From the NCBI GenBank assembly GCA_037833965.1, contig AP031354.1, positions 29,056,001 through 29,120,000 of the forward strand: a stretch of DNA of 64,000 nt, read 5' to 3'. Below the pieces are notes generated by a model. The model saw nothing but the letters and a program-made list of their open reading frames with translations, had not been told where the DNA came from and made no database searches. Shown piece by piece: positions 45,042 through 57,102 of the stretch. Source of the DNA: Marchantia polymorpha subsp. ruderalis (lineage: Eukaryota > Streptophyta > Marchantiopsida > Marchantiales > Marchantiaceae). Made by a program: the position numbers and the translations under genes. Positions within the stretch are counted from its first letter, which is position 1. Every line of letters begins with the position of its first letter.

Positions 45042-46350
45042 TGTCAACGAAGAAACGTAAATTTTATGCCTTCGAGATTCCAGAAACATGGAAGACAGAA
45101 GGGTGCAAGAAGCTGGACATATATTTCAGGCCTTGCTACTGAAACGGATCGACGGCATTTAGACACAATTGCCGAAATCTTTCTAGAGACGGCAATGCAC
45201 TTCGAGAGGGTGGAGATCAGTGTGATCAGCAAGCCAATGCAAAGGATGACAACCAATTGTTGAAGGACAGGAGATTACGAAGACCAGAAACAATAATACG
45301 GATGATGGGGCTGGTTGTGCCCCGAATGAGCGATGCACTCTATATGAACGATAGTGGTATGTTCATATGCTCTTTCGTTTGCCAAGAGCAGTCAACAACA
45401 TGACAAAGGAGCCCATTCGTAAACATTACAGAGAGCGGAGGTGAAAAAAATGAATTCGACAAAAGCTGTTGAACTATGATAGTGTGCAAACATTCTCACT
45501 CACTCATACACGAAGTCTAAGGAGTCTCGAGGTTGCGCTTGTCCACACAGTCTGAGAGAGGGGGTTGGAATTCAAAATGTGCAGTTACAGATGAAGCAAA
45601 GTTCGATAAAGATTACTAAACTGCTTCCGCTTGAAATCTTCTGCTGCGTATCCTACGCAGAGCAAAATCTACAGTCCTTGAGGGCACTCACATGACTGAC
45701 ATATGACTGACATACACGAAACCGGAAAAAGGACTAGTTTCTCTGCAAAGCAATTCAATTCCTATCGTAACCTGATCTCACCAGGTCACCAAGGCTCATG
45801 AGATCCAAGCCACAAGCCAGATCTGTTTTCTACCATATGAACGGCTAGTCATATGAAGGGGCATCACGCTAAGAGGTACTTTCTTTGCTAACACTCAACT
45901 GAGCGTGAAAAAGTACATCGTATTGGCAGGCGCTCGGCGACCCGTATTAATCGACTAGTCTCCCGGAAAAGAGGAACTGAGAAGAGAGACGGGACCCAAA
46001 ATTGGTAAAGATGAACATCAGGTTCAGACGTAATTCATACAAACAGTAGAGTGGCAGAAACAATTAGAAGTCAAAGGGATTGTCGGTTGATGTTGTAACT
46101 TAGAAACGGCAAACATCTCTTCTAGGACTACCAAACATGGTCAAGCACAACAGCAACACAGTCCATACCCTCGTCATTCCTGCCAACAAAACAAAGCTTT
46201 CTGAGGAATAACGAAGCCCAAAGAAATATTTTCATACGACCCACATGGACTGAAGGAATCAAGAGCGAGCGATACGAGTGCAACACACAAAGGTGTGTAA
46301 CGCACGACTGTGAAAGTGCCGAAAGCAATTTTGGTCCTTCAATTGCCCTC
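45042..46350 (-). other. 5' untranslated/intron region of the F-box/kelch gene
   Basis: No coding frame that I can support on either strand. The splice acceptor at 45041-45042 implies a non-coding upstream exon on the minus strand in this interval or farther out. Confidence 0.4.
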
Positions 46351-48560
46351 GGAACGACATGAGATGCTCCATAAAAGATAATAGCTTACACGCACGTACC
46401 TCAGCAATTTGCACCAAGACAAGTCGACAGAAAAAAAAGATACGAAACTCGCCCCGTCTTTTCTGGTGTCAGGTCAGACATCCACACACAGGCAGAAGCG
46501 GCAATCCCGAAGATCTTCAAACATCTCATCCCATCTCATCTCATCTGTTCCTTACAGCCAGCCTGCTATTCTCTCGACCTGCTTCGAGGCCCGCCCCTCG
46601 ATTAAAGAGAATCAAATCCTGGTTGTTCCCCTTACGTCTTCTTCGTCGATCTCCTTCCCCAGAACCAGACGCAACGCTACGCAGCGGAAAACAACAACTA
46701 CAACCCCGTTCGGCTTTCCACCCCGTTGCAGCAGCTGTCACCGTGTCACGGAGACATTTCACCCGGATATAAAATTGTACCACCGATAGGGCGTGCGTAG
46801 CTCCTGCCGGGAGGGACAACCAAACATTGCTTTCTTCCGCTAGCTACTATCGAACCCCGTAACGAACCAACCCTACCATGAGAGGTCGGTCGGTCGGCCA
46901 GTCAGCCCGCCCGCCCGCGCCCACTGCCTTGGCATTCCATCCCCGTCGGCCGACCCGAACCAAGCGAAGGAAGGCACGCAACGCTGCCTTTGGTTGAGGC
47001 CTTCCGCAGTTCCAGATTCAAATTCCCGACTTCGCCGAGCAGCACGAGCGCAGGTCAGGATAAGTCTTGGCCGAGAGAATTGCCGCGACCGGTCCAATCC
47101 GACAAACTAGCGGGGCGTCGTCCATCCCGGCTATGGTTCGGTGCTCGCACATCTGCTTCTGAGCACAGGGATCTTTGCCCTCCCGTCTGCTCATGACTGG
47201 CAGCAACGACGTCGATTTGGCATTCCGCCCGCTTATAGAGCCCGCTTGCCAGATAATTGCGCGCGTGGGTCCCACGCTTTTCGTTGTGGATCTTGCTGGC
47301 TAAGCCTTCGCCCTCGATCGCGCCTCATCTCGCCCCCGCTCAGGCCATGCAGCGACGTGCCTGCCAGGTGGAACTAAAGTTGAATCAAGGCCATGGACGC
47401 AGCGCCGGGCGAGACACAGAAATGAATCATAAATGCACAGCGATGGCCCCCACTTCCGAACCCAAGATTTGGACGACGACGCACCCGCGGCGAAGTCACA
47501 GTCGCCTCTCCTCCCGGCCTTCGATGCGACGATCGATGCCCAGCTATGGAATCTCCGGCCAGAGCTGGCTCAAGACGGCGACGAGAAGAGCAGAGAAGAA
47601 GCACCACCGAGAGATCGAGAAAATGAGAGATTGGGAGAATGAACACTCGAGCGCTCGACCGCGCTTCTTGAGCGCGCGGAGGTTGCAGACGAAGAGGTTC
47701 GATTCAGCTCTTCTCATTCTCGGGAATTCGGAATTTTTCGATTCGAGCATCGACCTCGAGGCGGCGATGGAGACGAGCGAGGAGGAGAAAAAGCGTGTCG
47801 CGGGCATATTCTCGCCCGTGCGGTGCCATGGCGACGACGCATCCGCGCGCCGCACGTCCTCGAGGAGCGAGCGATCGAGCGCGAGGGCCTCTCTCTCTCT
47901 GGAAGCGGAAGAAGAAGACCGACCGCTTCGAAGCTCCGCGCACGCGGAATCTCGGAAGATTCGACCTCCAGCATAATGCCAAAAGCAGCGAACCTTGTCT
48001 CGACCACGCTCTTCCCGCTCGATATGGCCGTTTCGGACTCCATCGCCACCAGTCGCCCGGCCAAACGAGAGAGAGACAGAATAAAGAGAGAGATATATAG
48101 GCAAAGAGCGCTGAAGCACGTTGCCCAGGACGGACGGACGGACGGGATGAATGACGGACGGACTCCAGTGCAGTTCGTGAGCAGCGTCCGGACGGAGAAC
48201 ATTTTGAACGGAAGGAAGCAAGATCAAGATCAAGATTGTCGACGCGTCCTTCCGTTAGAGACGAGTTTGAAGATTCGAGTTCGAACTGCGTCCTTCGGTC
48301 GCCCGAAGAGCGACTGCCCTGCGCTCGCTAACGACAAATGGGTTCAAAAGGATGTCGGTCCGCTTTCCACCGGCTGCACAACGGCCGACCGAGCGAGCGT
48401 GCGTGCGTCTGGAGCGTCGTCCAGACGCTCCGGACGCGTCCAGCTGGTGGAAGCTCCTTCCGCAGTTTTCATCTGGCGGATTTTATAATGTCCCGGAGGT
48501 CCCTCCGTCACATGGCGAGACCAAAAGAAATGGACGGGGACCGAAACTGAGCCCATTGTT
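46351..48560 (-). promoter_or_regulatory. GC-rich promoter/leader region upstream of the F-box/kelch gene
   Basis: Abrupt rise in GC and CpG, with many overlapping open frames on both strands (for example 47257-47976 and 47544-48233). This is what GC-rich non-coding DNA produces. Runs of GGAC at 48130-48165 and CTCTCTCTCT at 47889-47900. No conserved protein motif in any frame. Best read as promoter and first untranslated exon of the leftward gene. Confidence 0.4.
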
Positions 48561-48666
48561 GCAGTTCTCTGACCCACCCCAAGACTGGCCGGACTCGAGA
48601 AACTCTGAACCCGAGTTTGGAGGGGGATGGGTTAGGATAAAACCTGGGTACGTGAAATCTCTCTGT

Positions 48667-48918
48667 TCTGTGGCACATCTATCGATCTCGTGTGCCGAGA
48701 GAGATTACATCTCTTGCATATCTCATTCTCGAGAATATCGTCTAATATATTCTGTGGCACATCTATCGATCTCGTGTGCCGAGAGAGATTACATCTCTTG
48801 CATATCTCATTCTCGAGAATATCGTCTAATATATTCTGTGGCACATCTATCGATCTCGTGTGCCGAGAGAGATTACATCTCTTGCATATCTCATTCTCGA
48901 GAATATCGTCTAATATAT
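48667..48918. repeat. 84-bp tandem repeat, three perfect units
   Basis: Units begin TCTGTGGCACATCTATCGAT at 48667, 48751 and 48835, with essentially identical sequence. Each contains the perfect palindrome ATTCTCGAGAAT (first at 48725-48736). Since 84 is a multiple of 3, frames remain open on both strands, which is not evidence of coding. Confidence 0.96.
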
Positions 48919-51340
48919 TCTCGTGAATGAAAGGAGCACTAGTGTATATTAATGGATCATTGAGAACGAACCTGTTAATTTTATTTGATCATGCTATGCT
49001 AGGATTAGATCTTTAGTTGAAATCACTGTCGAAATTTTAAATTGCGCGGGTTTCTTATGTATAAGAGTATGAAGCAATACCTAAAATAGAAAGATTGCAT
49101 TTGGAAATGTGTTGAGGGTTGAAGTAGTTTTTATCTCAACAAGATTATTCAAATGTTACTGCAACTCTATTTTCATAAAGACAGTTTCAGAATCCATTTC
49201 CATATGGAATGGGAAATTTAATCCACTCCATTTGAAATGGATTCTGCGACAATATTTGTGAAAATTTCATATCAGGGAAAAATATCTATAGTGATATTTT
49301 TCTTTTATATTGGAAATTGATATTTGATATATTACATATCAATTAGATCTTAATTTATGATATTTTATCCCATGCATATATCTGATATCGAAGTTTAAAA
49401 ATGTACACATTTGATTATATTTTTTGTTACATTATTTGTGTTACATTACTATTTATGCCAAGCCTCGTTGCAATCTTTTAATGCACATTAAATAAAACAC
49501 ATCTGTACTTACAACATAGCACTTGCTACATATTACTTGGAGTGAAAATTTGTTTCTTGTCATATGTTGTCACATGAAGTACACATGGCATTGTTCTCCT
49601 GGTTTTGTGCTGGTATGTTGTCACTCTTATGTACTACATATATTGTTTGGGATTCTTCAAAGGAGTAGACTCCTTGTTCAATAAGCATGGAGTGATCACC
49701 ATTTTCCTTTAGCTCATGTTATTAGAAAAATTGCAGTAGAGTGCAATGACATGTGTGTGTGATTGTGAGGTATGTTTCATTAAACTATATCACATAATAG
49801 TCTGATAACAGTGATATTTTTAAAATCCAACCCAAGGTAATCAAAGATATCTTTATTGTGAGAGATGCAAGCTACATGCCAGCATTTATTGGATTATTGT
49901 GGACTGACTGTGTATTGAATATCCATGGATTGATTTCAATCATGCACTAAATGATATCCACTTGTTACAAGATACTGTGTGAGAGTTATGATCTCTATCT
50001 ATGGTGATATTTTCAACTCATGTATACACTTTCTTCTTTAGTGAGAAACAAAAAACGAGGAATCTCAACCAAAGAAATCAAGCCTAAAATCAGCAAACTT
50101 TCTCATCTGCAATCTTAACAGTAAATGCCCGAAAAAGGTTTGCGCTTTTGGACGCGCTTTAGCAACGATTACACGTCGAGGGAAAATAAATACGGAAAGC
50201 AGTTGAACAAACAGCACGAAGTGGGATGCATCCAAATTCGGTGTAGAAGCTCGTAGAGTTTCCATTTCTTTTCAAAAAACATGTTTAATATTTGCAAAGT
50301 AGTCTTATTAAAGAGTGTTATATGTATAGATCAAAAATCTATGGTATAGTAGGTTTATTTACTATTTTAAGTTTTCTATAAATCATATAATATAGTAAAT
50401 ATGTTTTTTATATTATGTTTTATAAACTTTTATACAATTGAGATTAACTCTGAATTTGGTGGGTCCTTTTGTTTTTGCCAATTAGTTGGTACTTGATAAC
50501 ATATAGTTTCCGAAAACACTGTTTGTCTCTTTTGAACAGACGGTTGTTTGGTGTGATCTGTTCGCTAGTAAGAATTACTTGATGAATATGTATATGATGA
50601 ACTTCTTGTGTACATATTTATGATCTAAATTTTATAAAATAATATAAATAAAATTTTGTAACATGATTACATTTTTTTCTAGTCTATAATATCGTTTAAT
50701 TTTATGTTAGAAAGAGCATTGGCCGAATCATATTTAAAATATACTCATATTAGATTATACACATATTATATGATTTTCAATTATAATAAATTTTATCTAG
50801 AAATTAAAATAATATGTTTCTCATTGTCTATCATTGGCATCCCAATATGCGATGAGGATTTACATTTCTTATGTCATATACTTGTCCATTTTTATACTTA
50901 CCTAGTGAGATGTAAAAGATCCATAGTTTTTTGTTTCTAGTGAACAATATCATAAGATACACGTTGAAAATTGGCAACATCATATGAAATTTTTATTTAA
51001 TTGTTATATGATTGAATAGCTTTAATATAGTAGTCATATATGTCAGAACTTATGTAATAATTGTTGTGATACAAAAATTCTCAAGTGAAGTATCATATAC
51101 AATAGTTAGAATAAAAAATGTATTACAATATGTTCAATAACAATATTGTGATCTCGACACTACTTTGATTCAAAGCCCCAAGTTTAAAATGTGTATGGTG
51201 TATCACCGTTCTTATACTATCCTTTCCCTCTAAGAAGTTACTCATTCAGATTCGTGTTACGACTCGAGACGGTTCCTCAAGCTAATATAAACCGGTAGTA
51301 TCCGGTTCAGTCACGTGCAGAAGAAGGGTAACGAGAGACC
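48919..51340. other. AT-rich gene-free interval
   Basis: Stop-rich, with only short frames (50065-50265, 50704-50940). One imperfect hairpin at 49188-49246 is listed separately. Confidence 0.55.
49188..49246. other. Imperfect inverted repeat (about 24-bp arms)
   Basis: CAGAATCCATTTC-CATATGGAATGG pairs with CCACTCCATTTGAAATGGATTCTG around a loop of about 10 nt. It is too short for a confident plant microRNA call; it may be a small foldback element. Confidence 0.6.
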
Positions 51341-51956
51341 AGCTTCCCGCAACTCATCGACTACTTTCTCCACGGGGAACTCCGAGGGAGAAGCGGACTG
51401 ACTGCCCAGCGAGCCTTCGTCCCCCTTCTCGATCGTATGGACGCGAGGGGAACGAATGCAGCTCGTGACTCTGCAGGAAGCTCTCTGTGCTCAGACCTCG
51501 GAGATGAGAGATGAGGGCCACGATGTTCGCGATCACATGGATTTGTATCCCGATTGTGATCTTGTGTTTGGAATGGGCGGACCGGGCCCTCTTCTCGGGC
51601 CGACTGTCTTTGACTTCAGGAGCCCGGATGTCACATGAGTCAACAACCGGCGGCACAATGTGTGGGTCCCACTTGATCTAAGAGGTCGGAAGCAAATCCC
51701 TCGTCGCTAGTTCAATCTCTCCTGAAGGGCGTCCGTAATCGAGGAGCACGCGCTACTGAAACATTTTGGAAACCTCTGCGACGGAATTTGTGCAAGTCAT
51801 TTCGACAGAGATCGGAGTCTATGCTGCGGAATCCTCATCAGGCTGCTGGCAGGAAAGGAGATAGATTCTCAGAAAGTTTTTCCTTGTGGAGTGTCGCATT
51901 TTGGGGACGGAATGAGAGATTTCTTAATTAGGGTCCCCGAGCGTCGACGGTAGTCG
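51341..51956 (+). promoter_or_regulatory. 5' flank of the GNAT gene
   Basis: Moderately GC-rich segment leading to the ATG at 51957. Frames inside it (51354-51656 minus, 51456-51638 plus) have no recognisable domain. Confidence 0.35.
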
Positions 51957-52724
51957 ATGGAAATGTTGTCGAGTAGAGATTTATCGGAGGCGATGGAGAC
52001 GAGCAGAACAGTAAGAACGCTGGAGGTTGGGAAGAAGAACAGGGATGAAGCATTAGTGGCTGAGCTGATGAGGCTAGAGAAGAGAATTTTCCCAAAGCAT
52101 GAATCGTTAGCGGAGAGCTTTAGTCAAGAGATTCAGCGCCGCAATGGTGGTGTGCTGTACGTCATGGAGGACACCGCTGGATCTGGCGACTCTTCGGAAG
52201 GTAGAGGACGGGGAGTAGCAGGCTATCTGATGTACTCGTGCACCTCCCTTATGGCTATCATCACCAAACTTGCAGGTATGAATCTGAACAGAGGGTACTG
52301 CTAACCCTGTCCTCCATGCAGCTGTCTCTTAAAATGGCACACCCGTGCGTGCATATGTCCTGTGAATTTGCCGTAGGAAATCGTCTGTACAAATAGAAAG
52401 AAGAGCTTTTGTGAGCCAATCATGTGTGACTTTGGTTGAAGCGGTGATTGGGGTTTGGGGTTTGGGACTGAAGCTCGAATTGATTGTGTGCTAGTGCGAG
52501 AGAATTGCCGTCGGCAAGGCTATGGCGAAACTCTGCTGAGAGCGGCTATAGAGAAAGTTCGGTCGAGGAAAGTGATGTGCGTCAGTCTTCATGTCGACCC
52601 ACTGCGGGAGCCTGCTTTTTCTCTTTACAAAAAGCTGGGCTTTGAAGTGGAGACTCTCGTCCATTCCTACTACGCGCCCCAACGAGATGCTTATAGAATG
52701 GTGCTGACCTTCGATTCGGATTGA
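51957..52724 (+). CDS. GNAT-family N-acetyltransferase
   Basis: Two exons: 51957-52275 and 52495-52724, intron 52276-52494 (donor GTATGA, acceptor GTGTGCTAG), 182 aa; ATGs at 51957 and 51963 are both possible. Across the splice the protein reads ITKLAVRENCRRQGYGETLL. This is GNAT motif A with the acetyl-CoA pyrophosphate-binding R-R-Q-G-Y-G loop. Motif B follows (AFSLYKKLGFEVETLVHSYY) and the end is AYRMVL. The N-terminal part has LMRLEKRIFPKHESLAESF, typical of plant GNATs of the NAA-like group. It transfers an acetyl group from acetyl-CoA to an amine, probably a protein N-terminus or lysine; the substrate cannot be told from sequence. Confidence 0.88.
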
Positions 52725-54480
52725 GTGACACTTGCAAGCACGTCCGATCTCTCCTCTTAGTGACAATGTCGGAAGGCGCTCTCTTTCACCTCACATACGC
52801 CGCTGAATACTGCCAGCAGCACTCCTTCCAAAGCCGACGCTCAATTAGGAAGTGACTGCTGTCTTACAGTGGGCAGTGGAAACATCTTCCATTCATGATC
52901 GGTGCAAAGCACTGCGTTGACTCATAGAGATAGAAGACATGCTGCAGCTATTTTGAAGTCCAGTGCCTGACTCTGATGGCGGAATCATCTTGTCGGGGTT
53001 GTGCAGTCTACAGGATCGGTGCATTTGGTGGGCGGTGGTTGTGCACTGGGGATTATAGCTTGCGCTCGCTGTGTGTGGCCCTTGTGAACTTGCTCTCTCG
53101 GAGCTCAGATCCTGTGTTAGCAGCGTATCACTCCAACACAGCAGTAGCAGATATTCTGATCGTGGAGAGTGTTGGGCTAGATTTTGGTGTGTCTTAGAGA
53201 ATGATTAGAATCCTCTCGACGCATTCATTCTACAGCTGAGTCGTGCTGTGCAGTACTTCCTTAACTCTTCCCCGAGGAATGGGAGATTGACGTACTTGCG
53301 ATAATGCGCTGGGGACCAAAAGCTTTCCTGTTCTTACGGCAGATATCGAAATGCCCTTTCACCTGGATTCCTGGAGTCGTGGCACTTGCTGCGCGTGACC
53401 CAGATTGGCACATCGCCTGCTCACCCACTGCAACAACTTTTCCCAGATTCGCACGCATCTCATCAGAAAATGCGGCACAAGATTGCAAAAAGTGTTATCC
53501 AACTGTAAGCGATGCCTTGTCCCAGCTGAGCCAGAGTGCCATGGAGTTGACCTTTGGATGGATCGTCTGTCAACGTCAGTCTTACCTCTGGGACAGATCA
53601 CAAAATTCTTTGTACTCTACAATCTGAATGTAAAGTGTCGGAGGAGTTTGCACAGGAAGGCTTTGGCAGTGTTTTGGTGGAGGAAGCCATTTTCCCGATC
53701 GTGGGCTCACAGTTTGCTGGTTGCCTTCAAAATTACACGTGCTCAGGACAGAGAATCTTTGCACACATTGCTGTGGAACTCAAAGAGACACTCGGACCAT
53801 CTAAAATTGAAGAAATGAATGAAGTCCAAACATCTGCACCTTGGTAACACACAGGCGTCAAGCGTCAAGCGTCAACCAGTTCACCCCTCGAAGCGTCCTC
53901 TTCAGATCCCACCAGCTGGGATCACTCGTACTTACATCACCCAAACCGAAACAATCGAACACAGACACTCACAGCCTCTTGAGAACATCCATCCGAGACT
54001 CGATCAAACCTCCAAAATGCCCCTACGCAAAGCACAAGCACCTCATAGCGACGAAACCGTATGAGCTTCGTAACAACCCACTTCTCATGTACGGGTGAGC
54101 CCTCTGTGGTCCCAATCTGGAACTCCAGCAGCCAATCCCAGCAGGGGAACCGCGCACCGCAACATGTGACTGCTAAAGACAGAGATACGTCCTCGCAGGC
54201 GTCCGTTACATGACGACAACTTGGAGTGTTGGTACAGTGGGGGACGAGGGCCTGGTACGAGGTTATATGATGCTCCCGCTTGGTGGAGAGAATGAGGCAG
54301 GACACGTGATGATTGAATTGGTTAGGAAGTGAAGTGGAGTGGAGTGGAGTGGAGTGGAGTGGAGAGAAGAGGGGTGGGGAGGGTGGGTCCTATCCAGACC
54401 CAGATTGTTGGGTGGGGGTGTTGACCATGTGAGGGCATTCCAGGTATTGAATTAGCGAGTAGAATTGAGTGGCTTTATAC
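52725..54480. other. No gene supported
   Basis: Overlapping frames at 53304-53850 on the plus strand are open for 80-137 codons in all three registers. They have no domain I know and no clear splice sites, so I leave them uncalled; a non-coding transcript or decayed gene is possible. A (GGAGT)n microsatellite lies at about 54333-54365. Confidence 0.4.
54333..54365. repeat. (GGAGT)n microsatellite
   Basis: Six tandem pentamers with minor edge variation. Confidence 0.9.
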
Positions 54481-54490
54481 TACAGAGGCT

Positions 54491-54504
54491 AAAACCCTAA
54501 ACCC
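54491..54504 (+). promoter_or_regulatory. Telo-box in promoter of the Mpv17-family gene
   Basis: AAAACCCTAAACCC, 132 bp before the ATG at 54636 and in gene orientation. Telo-boxes commonly sit near the transcription start of plant housekeeping genes. Confidence 0.6.
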
Positions 54505-54635
54505 GGGGACCATATCGGTGTGGAATTGGTCCATTGTCAAGTCCTTCTCATCGCCAGACAGAGCGATCTGGGACTGCCTGCGATTAGACTTGCGCTGCTG
54601 TGTCAGGGGTGGCAAGTTTCCAAGTAAATAGCAAA

Positions 54636-57102
54636 ATGTTGCGAGCCCAATCATTACTAATGAGGCAGTTCCACAGTTTGCAGAGTCCTGGGATTGCCTT
54701 ACGGAAGCAGTGTGGATTCTCCACGCTGACTCCTGCAGCTGCAGCTCCTTCAGCACGAGTCGTGCCGGCTTCATTTGCTCTGTGCCAGGCACGGGGTGTA
54801 CCGAGAGATGAGATTCGGAGCCAGAGAGACTCGCTGTCGAGAACATGGAGGCTTGTTTCTTCCGAGGCCGCTGGACACTCTCTCCGAGTCCCGACTGCAC
54901 GCGGCTCCCCATCTGCCATAACTTCAGCTAGATACGCAACTGCGAGTGTCGATGGGGGAAGCGGTGGCGGGGGAAAGCAGGGAGGAGAAGGTGGGAGTGG
55001 AGGCGATGGTGGACAAGGTGGAGCTGGGGGCGCTGGAGATTCGGGGAAATCCTCGCGATTGTGGGCATTCTGGCTTTGGTATGAACGGGAGCTCCGTTTA
55101 TTTCTAGGTTCTGGACATTCAGCAGCTGTTGAATTCTGTTGTACATTTCTTCCGCCACATTTTATTCTCACATCCCTCATGCCGCAGAATTTAGATATAC
55201 AGCCCGACAGAATCTGCACCTGCGGGTCTGTGGTGCCTGTTCACGCGTTTGCTGTAATTTTTCTGATACCAAAATTGTATCGACTTCAGGTACATGGGTT
55301 GCCTTGACGCACGTCCAATATTTACCAAGGCTCTCACGTCAGCCATCTTGACCTTCTTCGGAGATATGTTCTGCCAGGTGAATGCACTTGCACTGCAAAT
55401 TTTGAACCTCTGCGTAGATTTTCGAGTTACGCAAGTACTGCCCATTGAAGGTCTGTTGTGCACGGGATGAAGCTCTCTTTTTATTTGGATTGCCAGTTGC
55501 TCCTGCCTCTCGTACCGTCTTGGCAACAGGTCGGGAGAGACATTCTGAACGCTTCGTATTCCATAAAGCGAAGCCTTGCTGTTGATAACTCAAAGGTTTG
55601 ATTTGTTCAGTTCGCCGTGGAGAACGCTGAGAAACTTGACATAAGGCGTATCTGCACTATGACTTCACTCGGTTTTTGCTTGACCGGGCCTACTTTGCAT
55701 TTCTGGTGAGCCTCGTGGTTGACAAAAGCAGATGTGATCTGACTCCTACACTGATCATCCATAAGCTCTAACATAAATGCGTCCATGGAACTGCGATCAG
55801 GCCAAAGTATTCAGAATTCACTCATTCGAACGTTTATTTGTGATACACACAAAATGTAACTTTGGCCCTTGTTACGTACGTGCCTTTGACAGGTACCTTG
55901 CACTCCACAAATTTGTCACCGTCGGTGGAACCGTCGGTGTGGGTGTGCGACTCGCACTTGATCAGGTGCGTCCCTGGAATGTTTTCTTACCTTAATAATG
56001 TGTGCCACGATCTTCTTACAACATTATAAACTAGAACATCACTGCTTCTCCTCCTCTTCAAGCTGTGTACATATTTCGAAGTCAGAGTCAGCTCTAGTGG
56101 ACACGTGGAATCAACCGTATCTGGGATCATGCCTCGAGGATTATGTGTTTCTATGTGTATGATGCGAAATATACGAAGAGTACTTGTTGTAATGATGGCC
56201 GGAGAAATCGAAACATCGAGCTGAAAATTCGTCGTTCTTTTTGCAGTTTGTCTTCTCTCCCGCTTTTATTGCAGTTTTCATCAGTACTTTGATGACATTG
56301 GAAGGGAATGCAAGTCAGATTACAGCAAAGCTGAAACAGGTTACACTCTAAGCTCACAGTCTGCTCGTCGTTGTGCAAATTGCATCGTCGAGGCACTCTA
56401 CTATCATGCAACTTGGCTTCCAAAAGTTTGATTTTCTGCAAGATTTTTTCTCCATTTTCTGTCTATGATGTTCTAGATTGAGTCATGTGTTTGATGTGGG
56501 ATTAACACCTGAGTCCGGTTGTCTCGCCACGACAGGACTTGTGGCCAGCTGTTTTGATGAACTGGAAACTCTGGATTCCAGCTCAGACCATCAACTTCAT
56601 GTTTGTACCTCAAAAACTACAGGTAACTATCTTCGAAACACGTCTGAAGTTCTCGTCGTTAAATTTGCAGTCCTGCAGACCACTGCAGTTCTCTCATGCT
56701 AATTATTCGTGCATACTAGACTCACACTGAACTAGGAAGAGTAGGTTCGAGGAGTCAGTTCAATCATTTGATATCGATTTAAGTCTAAAAAACACCCTGA
56801 AGAAATGCATTTACAGTCCTAGTTTGCTTCATGCTTGCTGTCGTGGCCACGTCTTTAAATGAGGCTTCCGATGTTCCTCAAATGGATTGGCTTCCGTCTG
56901 GAGTATTGGTTATGAGAGATTTTTCTAACTCAAATCGTCGACCGACGCAACCTGAGCATCTCGCTTCTGGATGATCTTGCAGGTGGCATTTGCGAATGTA
57001 ATAGCCCTTGCCTGGAACACGTACATGTCATATCAAAGTCATAAAAAGGTTGACGAAGTTAAGGTCATCCAAATGGAAGAGTTGTCAATCAAGTCGAGCT
57101 AA
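54636..57102 (+). CDS. Mpv17/PMP22 (SYM1-like) family membrane protein, seven exons
   Basis: Exons 54636-55078, 55290-55377, 55611-55705, 55893-55965, 56247-56339, 56536-56622 and 56983-57102, all with GT-AG introns in consistent phase; 999 nt, 332 aa. The Arg- and Ser-rich, acid-poor N-terminus (MLRAQSLLMRQFHSLQ) looks like an organelle transit peptide. A Gly-rich linker follows (about residues 105-138). The Mpv17 core then shows the family motifs: YMGCLDARPIFTKALTSA, GDMFCQ, GPTLHFWYL, RLALDQFVFSPAF, TLEGNASQI, DLWPAVLMNWKLWIPAQTIN FMFVP (broken here for length) and NVIALAWNTYMS. Four hydrophobic segments are expected. Family members are inner-membrane channel-like proteins of mitochondria, peroxisomes or plastids. 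A Gly-rich linker before the core is also found in the plastid-type plant relative At5g19750, so plastid or mitochondrion are both possible. No single long frame shows this gene; it was assembled from splice sites. Confidence 0.92.

Noticed and set aside
47257..48233. Several 160-239 codon frames on both strands in the GC-rich region
   Set aside because: Overlapping in nearly all frames, as expected from GC-rich DNA with few stops; no conserved motif.
53304..53847. Cluster of 97-137 codon plus-strand frames
   Set aside because: Open in three registers at once, no known domain, no convincing splice sites or promoter.
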